Shown here piece by piece: positions 6,057 through 9,942 of a stretch of DNA of 9,942 bases (within the stretch, counting starts at the first letter, position 1; the number at the start of each line of letters is the position of its first letter). The notes beneath the pieces were generated by a model. That model was not told the origin of the DNA and searched no databases. It saw nothing but the letters and a program-made list of their open reading frames with translations. This DNA comes from Fulvivirga aurantia (GTDB lineage Bacteria; Bacteroidota; Bacteroidia; Cytophagales; Cyclobacteriaceae): positions 1 through 9,942 of the forward strand of contig NZ_SMMD01000829.1 of assembly GCF_009711475.1 (NCBI RefSeq), given 5' to 3'. Both the position numbers and the translations under genes were made by a program.

Positions 6057-7247
6057 ATGTCAAAAAACGATAACAAAATTATCACTGAGGCAAAGGAGTA
6101 TGTTACAGAACTCTTCAAAGAACAACTACCTGATAACTTATTGTACCATAACCTCTCACACACCAACGAAGTAGCCGAGATTTCGCAAGAACTGGGTGAG
6201 ATTAGTGAGTTGGCTGATAAAGACATGGAAGTGTTGCAGCTGGCAGCCTGGTTTCACGATACCGGTTATATTAAAAAATATAATGGGCACGAGGCTGAGA
6301 GTATTAAATATGCCAAGGAGTTTTTAGAAGGCAAAAGTTATGATAAGGAAGGGATTGATGAAGTTGAGCGACTAATAAAAAGTACTATCAGAGGGCATGA
6401 GCCAAAAGATCTGGTAGAAGAGATCCTAAATGATGCTGACATGGCTCACCTGGGTAGAAAAAGGTTTTTCAGAAAGGGCGAGCTTCTTCGTGTTGAGTTG
6501 GAAAATTACCTTGATGAGTCCTATTCTGAACTCGATTGGGAAAAAAAGCAGTATCAATTTTTAATTGACAATCAGTTTATCACTCAAGCCGCCAAAGAAG
6601 AGTATGGTAAGCGTAGAGTTAAAAACATAAAAAAACAACGTAAGAATATTGTAAAGGCTCGAAAAGTCACAACCAGAACACAAACCGGTAAAGATTTGGG
6701 GCGAGGTATCGATACACTGTATAGGGCTAACTACCGCACCCATATCAATTTAAGTGCAATAGCAGATGGTAAGGCGAATATGATGATCAGTATCAACACA
6801 ATTATGATTTCGGTAATTGTGACCCTATCTGGTGCCAGTCTCTCACTTTCTAAAAGCTATATTGTTGAGAATATGCGCTTTACAGTGCCTATTCTCATCT
6901 TACTAGTGGGTGCATTGGCCTCAGTGGTATTTGCCGTAATGTCGGCCAGGCCAAAAGTGACCTCAAAAGAAATCGACTACGATAAGGTAGATAAAAACAA
7001 GATCAGCTTACTCTATTTTGGAAACTTCCTTGGTATACCGAGAAAGCAGTTTGTAAACTACCTCAATGAGCTTAAGGAGGATCAGGAAAGGCTCTATGAT
7101 AGTATGTCCTTAGACATTTATAATCTTGGTGAAGTGCTGAAGGAGAAGTACCGGTTACTCACCATTTCATATAATATTTTTATGACAGGTCTCACACTTA
7201 CAGTGCTGGCCTTCATTATAATTTTTATTTACACAAACGCATCATAA
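6057..7247 (+). CDS. HD phosphohydrolase domain fused to a PycTM (DUF5706, Pycsar effector-like) membrane domain
   Basis: The 396-residue protein has two parts. Residues ~10-180 are an HD domain with an intact metal site: YHNLSHT (His31, His35), AAWFHDTGY (His67-Asp68), GHEAES (His78), RGHEP (His114) and NDADM (Asp126/Asp128). HD enzymes hydrolyse phosphoester bonds in nucleotides or cyclic nucleotides. A basic linker (185-215, rich in Lys/Arg) leads to a membrane domain whose opening, LYRANYRTHINLSAIADGKA, and first helix match the PycTM/DUF5706 effector family. Predicted helices are ~241-262, 273-297 and 370-393, with a cytoplasmic-looking segment between the last two. In Pycsar antiphage systems a cyclase makes cCMP or cUMP and a PycTM effector then damages the membrane. 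No cyclase is present in this window. A gap of only 8 bp to the next gene suggests co-transcription. The exact substrate and any defence role are unproven. Confidence 0.9.
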   Translation: MSKNDNKIITEAKEYVTELFKEQLPDNLLYHNLSHTNEVAEISQELGEISELADKDMEVLQLAAWFHDTGYIKKYNGHEAESIKYAKEFLEGKSYDKEGIDEVERLIKSTIRGHEPKDLVEEILNDADMAHLGRKRFFRKGELLRVELENYLDESYSELDWEKKQYQFLIDNQFITQAAKEEYGKRRVKNIKKQRKNIVKARKVTTRTQTGKDLGRGIDTLYRANYRTHINLSAIADGKANMMISINTIMISVIVTLSGASLSLSKSYIVENMRFTVPILILLVGALASVVFAVMSARPKVTSKEIDYDKVDKNKISLLYFGNFLGIPRKQFVNYLNELKEDQERLYDSMSLDIYNLGEVLKEKYRLLTISYNIFMTGLTLTVLAFIIIFIYTNAS

Positions 7248-7255
7248 ATAAACCC

Positions 7256-9904
7256 ATGTTAAAAGCAAATAGCGTCATATTTCAGTGTTTCATTTTACTC
7301 ATAGCGTTTTCTGCCTGCAGAGTGACGCCAAAACCCTATTCACTTAACGATGACGTAAAGCAGGATGTAGAATCAAAACAAGCCGACTCAGTGGTAGTGG
7401 TACCGGGTGAGTTATACACGGCCGGCAACTTCAAGAGATTTTTATTAGGAGACCACTACCGAGATACATGGCTTACCCCAATAAAAGTGCCGGTTTTAGA
7501 CTTTGAAACTGAAAAAGGTGGCCTTGAAATTTTAGACAAAGGGGGAGGGCAACAGACTTATTCTTTAAAATTAAAGGCCAAAAATGGTAAGTTATACTCA
7601 TTGCGATCTATTCAGAAAGATCCTTCACCAACATTACCATTGCCATTACAATATTCCTTTGCAGATGACATCGTGCAGGATCAGATATCTGCCTCCCATC
7701 CTTTCGGGGCCTTTATTCTACCGTCATTAGGTGATGCTGCTGGTATTTACCACACCAATCCAAAAATGGTTTATATACCAGATACACCTGTTTTGGGTAA
7801 ATATCGCGAAGATTTTGGAGGTGTGCTCGCCATGATCGAGCAAGACGCGGACGAAGATTGGTCTGACTACGAAGATTTTGGCTATACAGAAAATGCAGTG
7901 AGTACAGAATCTGTCATGGAAGAGCTTAATGAGGACAACGAAAGTCGCGTTGATCAGGAAAATTTATTGAGAGCCAGGTTATTTGATATATGGATCAACG
8001 ACTGGGACAGACATGACGGCCAGTTTAGATGGGCTGAGCTGGAAGGTGAAGAAGGCAAAATATATAGACCAATACCCGAAGACCGAGACAACGTATTCTT
8101 CAAGTTTGATGGATTTATCCCTTGGATTGTGAGCAGAAAATGGGCAATGCGTAAGTTTCAGACCTTTGACGATGACATTAGAGACGTAGCAGGCCTTAAT
8201 CATAATGCGAGGTATCTAGATAGAAGATTTTTAACCGCACTCTCTCAAGAGCAATGGGTTGAAATAGCCAATGATCTACAAAAGAGACTCACCGATGAAG
8301 AGATAGATAAAGCATTGAGCATACTACCAACAGATATATATGCGCTTGATGGCGATTATATTGCCAGTACACTCAAAGCCAGAAGAGACAAACTGGATGA
8401 GTTTGCCAGACGCTATTACAAGGTGTTAGCCAAACAGGTAGATATTGTAGGTAGTGATAACAATGAGTATGTAGAGGTGAAATTTACCGATAAATCTACC
8501 ACTGTTACTGTGCATGATGCCTCAGACGAGGGTGAGAAAAAGGATCTCAAATTATATGAAAGAGAGTTTTTTACTGATGAAACAGACGAAATAAGAATTT
8601 ACACCAAAGGTGATGAAGATTATATCTATCTATCAGGTAAGGCCGATAAAGCACCTCGAATAAGAATTATTGGAGGCATGGGTGAAGATTATATTAGCGA
8701 CACCTCTGAGGTGAAGGGCTGGTGTAAAAACAATATCTTCTATGACAACATCGAAGGCACGGAAGTTGAAAATAAAAAAGAAACAAAGCTCAGCCTCAGT
8801 AATAGTTTAGATGTGAATAAGTACGATTTCAAAAGCTTTAAATACAACTACTTCGGCCCAACAGTCTTTTTTGGTTACAATGTTGACGATGGCGTGTATC
8901 TGGGTGGAGGTGTTTTGATCAAGACCCATGGGTTTAGAAAAGAGCCTTATGCCAGTATGCATAAAATTGCAGTAAATGTAGCTCCTAATACTTATGCCTG
9001 GAATTTTGACTATGAGGGGGATTTTAAGGATGTAGTAGGAGACCTTGGTCTTAACATAGATGCTTCAGTAAGGGCGCCAAACTTCTTTACAAATTTCTAT
9101 GGTTTTGGTAATGAAACTACATTGGATGAAACGCTGGAAGAAAATAATTTTTATCGAACCAGGTTTACTGATATCAACTTTTTCACAGGAATCACTTTTG
9201 AGGCAGGAGAAAATGCTTCTTTAAAGCTGGGACCTCATTATCAGTTTGTGAAAGTAGAGCGGGAAGAGGATAACTTCTTGGGTTCTATCACACCACCTAG
9301 CTCAGATATATATGATGATAACCACTACCTGGGCGCCAAACTTACTGCAGATGTAAAATCGGTGGAAAGCACCAGCTACCCCGAAAATGGTGTTTGGTGG
9401 AAAACCGAATTGACCTGGCAGTCGCTTTTGAATAATGATAAAAATAAAATAAGCCGCGCAAGCAGTGAGCTACGAGCTTACTACTCGATTAAGGAACCTA
9501 CACTTATCACATTTGCTACACGGATAGGTGGTAGTAGCAACGCTGGAGATTTTGCTTTTTATCAGGGAAACACCATTGGTGGTAACGCAGGTTTAGGTAG
9601 ACAAGGAAATGTACGAGGCTATGCGAGGGATCGTTTTACAGGAAGAAGTACAATCTATCAAAACAATGAGATAAGAGCGAGACTAGCCAGAATACCATTT
9701 TATTACATGCCTCTAGCCATAGGTATTTCTGTGCATTACGATCAAGGTAGGGTTTGGGCAGACAATGAAAGCTCTACCAAATGGCATTCCGGTTATGGTG
9801 GAGGTCTATGGTTTCATCCATTGGGTAAAATGGTATTTACAACCACCTACACAAAGTCAGATGAAGACAACCTTTTCATGCTTAATGTGGGCTTTCTATT
9901 TTAG
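7256..9904 (+). CDS. Outer-membrane protein: kinase-like N-terminal region fused to an Omp85/surface-antigen beta barrel
   Basis: The 882-residue protein begins with a hydrophobic leader and a possible lipobox, FSAC (Cys21). Residues ~50-390 resemble the atypical kinase-like region found in Bacteroidota barrel proteins of the ShlB/calcineurin type: YSLRSIQKDPS (112-124, Lys121 as candidate ATP-binding Lys), ISASHPF, NDWDRHDGQFRW (248-259, a DRH-type catalytic loop) and YRPIPEDRDNVFF (270-282, candidate metal-binding acids). Similar DRH loops occur in PI3/4-kinase and FAM20-like enzymes; kinase activity here is inferred. Residues ~395-500 form a beta-rich linker. Residues ~515-882 are a barrel with Omp85 hallmarks: GNTIGGNAGLGRQGNVRGYARD (771-792), DQGRVW (829-834) and a terminal Phe. 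The protein ends ...VGFLF, the usual aromatic C-terminus of outer-membrane barrels. No calcineurin phosphoesterase domain is present. It starts 8 bp after the HD-PycTM stop, so it is probably the second gene of an operon. Confidence 0.88.
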   Translation: MLKANSVIFQCFILLIAFSACRVTPKPYSLNDDVKQDVESKQADSVVVVPGELYTAGNFKRFLLGDHYRDTWLTPIKVPVLDFETEKGGLEILDKGGGQQTYSLKLKAKNGKLYSLRSIQKDPSPTLPLPLQYSFADDIVQDQISASHPFGAFILPSLGDAAGIYHTNPKMVYIPDTPVLGKYREDFGGVLAMIEQDADEDWSDYEDFGYTENAVSTESVMEELNEDNESRVDQENLLRARLFDIWINDWDRHDGQFRWAELEGEEGKIYRPIPEDRDNVFFKFDGFIPWIVSRKWAMRKFQTFDDDIRDVAGLNHNARYLDRRFLTALSQEQWVEIANDLQKRLTDEEIDKALSILPTDIYALDGDYIASTLKARRDKLDEFARRYYKVLAKQVDIVGSDNNEYVEVKFTDKSTTVTVHDASDEGEKKDLKLYEREFFTDETDEIRIYTKGDEDYIYLSGKADKAPRIRIIGGMGEDYISDTSEVKGWCKNNIFYDNIEGTEVENKKETKLSLSNSLDVNKYDFKSFKYNYFGPTVFFGYNVDDGVYLGGGVLIKTHGFRKEPYASMHKIAVNVAPNTYAWNFDYEGDFKDVVGDLGLNIDASVRAPNFFTNFYGFGNETTLDETLEENNFYRTRFTDINFFTGITFEAGENASLKLGPHYQFVKVEREEDNFLGSITPPSSDIYDDNHYLGAKLTADVKSVESTSYPENGVWWKTELTWQSLLNNDKNKISRASSELRAYYSIKEPTLITFATRIGGSSNAGDFAFYQGNTIGGNAGLGRQGNVRGYARDRFTGRSTIYQNNEIRARLARIPFYYMPLAIGISVHYDQGRVWADNESSTKWHSGYGGGLWFHPLGKMVFTTTYTKSDEDNLFMLNVGFLF

Positions 9905-9942
9905 AAAATTAAGTACATAAGAAATACAAATTCAAAAAAAAA
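9905..9942. other. Short right-end flank, nothing identifiable
   Basis: Only 38 A-rich bases follow the last stop codon. No hairpin or start codon context is visible. Confidence 0.6.

Noticed and set aside
7256..9904. Calcineurin-like phosphoesterase domain in the barrel protein
   Set aside because: I looked for the GDxHG, GDxxD and GNHD/E motifs expected in that domain and found none in the 882 residues.
6057..9942. A complete Pycsar or CBASS antiphage operon
   Set aside because: No nucleotide cyclase or CD-NTase is present; the only partner gene is an outer-membrane barrel protein. Only a PycTM-like domain can be claimed.

Overview
The window looks like chromosomal DNA of a Bacteroidota bacterium, most likely of the Cytophagia type. 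The evidence is a C-terminal type IX secretion (T9SS) sorting domain, an M57 'HEIGH' metallopeptidase lipoprotein, AT-rich intergenic DNA without Shine-Dalgarno sequences, one promoter resembling the Bacteroidota TTG-N19-TAnnTTTG consensus, and an HD-PycTM fusion protein of a kind I know from this phylum. I see no mobile elements, tRNA or rRNA genes, or CRISPR arrays.

Layout. Positions 1-2766 (minus) hold the first 922 codons of a large secreted S8 (subtilisin-like, KP-43-type) protease, whose end runs off the left edge inside the T9SS domain. It is divergent, across 233 bp, from an M57 zinc metalloprotease lipoprotein (3000-3854, plus) that ends in a strong intrinsic terminator. A 362-bp gap holds that terminator, gene-poor sequence, and a second terminator for the next minus-strand gene. 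At 4217-5149 (minus) lies a membrane-anchored coiled-coil protein of unknown function. It is divergent from a TPMT-family SAM-dependent methyltransferase (5257-5838, plus). Finally, 6057-9904 (plus) is a probable two-gene operon: an HD phosphohydrolase fused to a three-helix PycTM (DUF5706, Pycsar-effector-like) membrane domain, then, 8 bp later, an 882-residue outer-membrane protein that joins a kinase-like N-terminal region to an Omp85/surface-antigen-type beta barrel.

How the parts may work together. The two divergent proteases are both exported and may share control through the region between them, which carries a 10-bp inverted repeat and a 7-bp direct repeat. The HD-PycTM/Omp85 pair is the most unusual part: an inner-membrane protein related to cyclic-nucleotide-triggered antiphage effectors, with no nucleotide cyclase anywhere in the window, coupled to an outer-membrane kinase-like barrel protein. 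Whether this is defence, envelope signalling or housekeeping cannot be settled from sequence alone.
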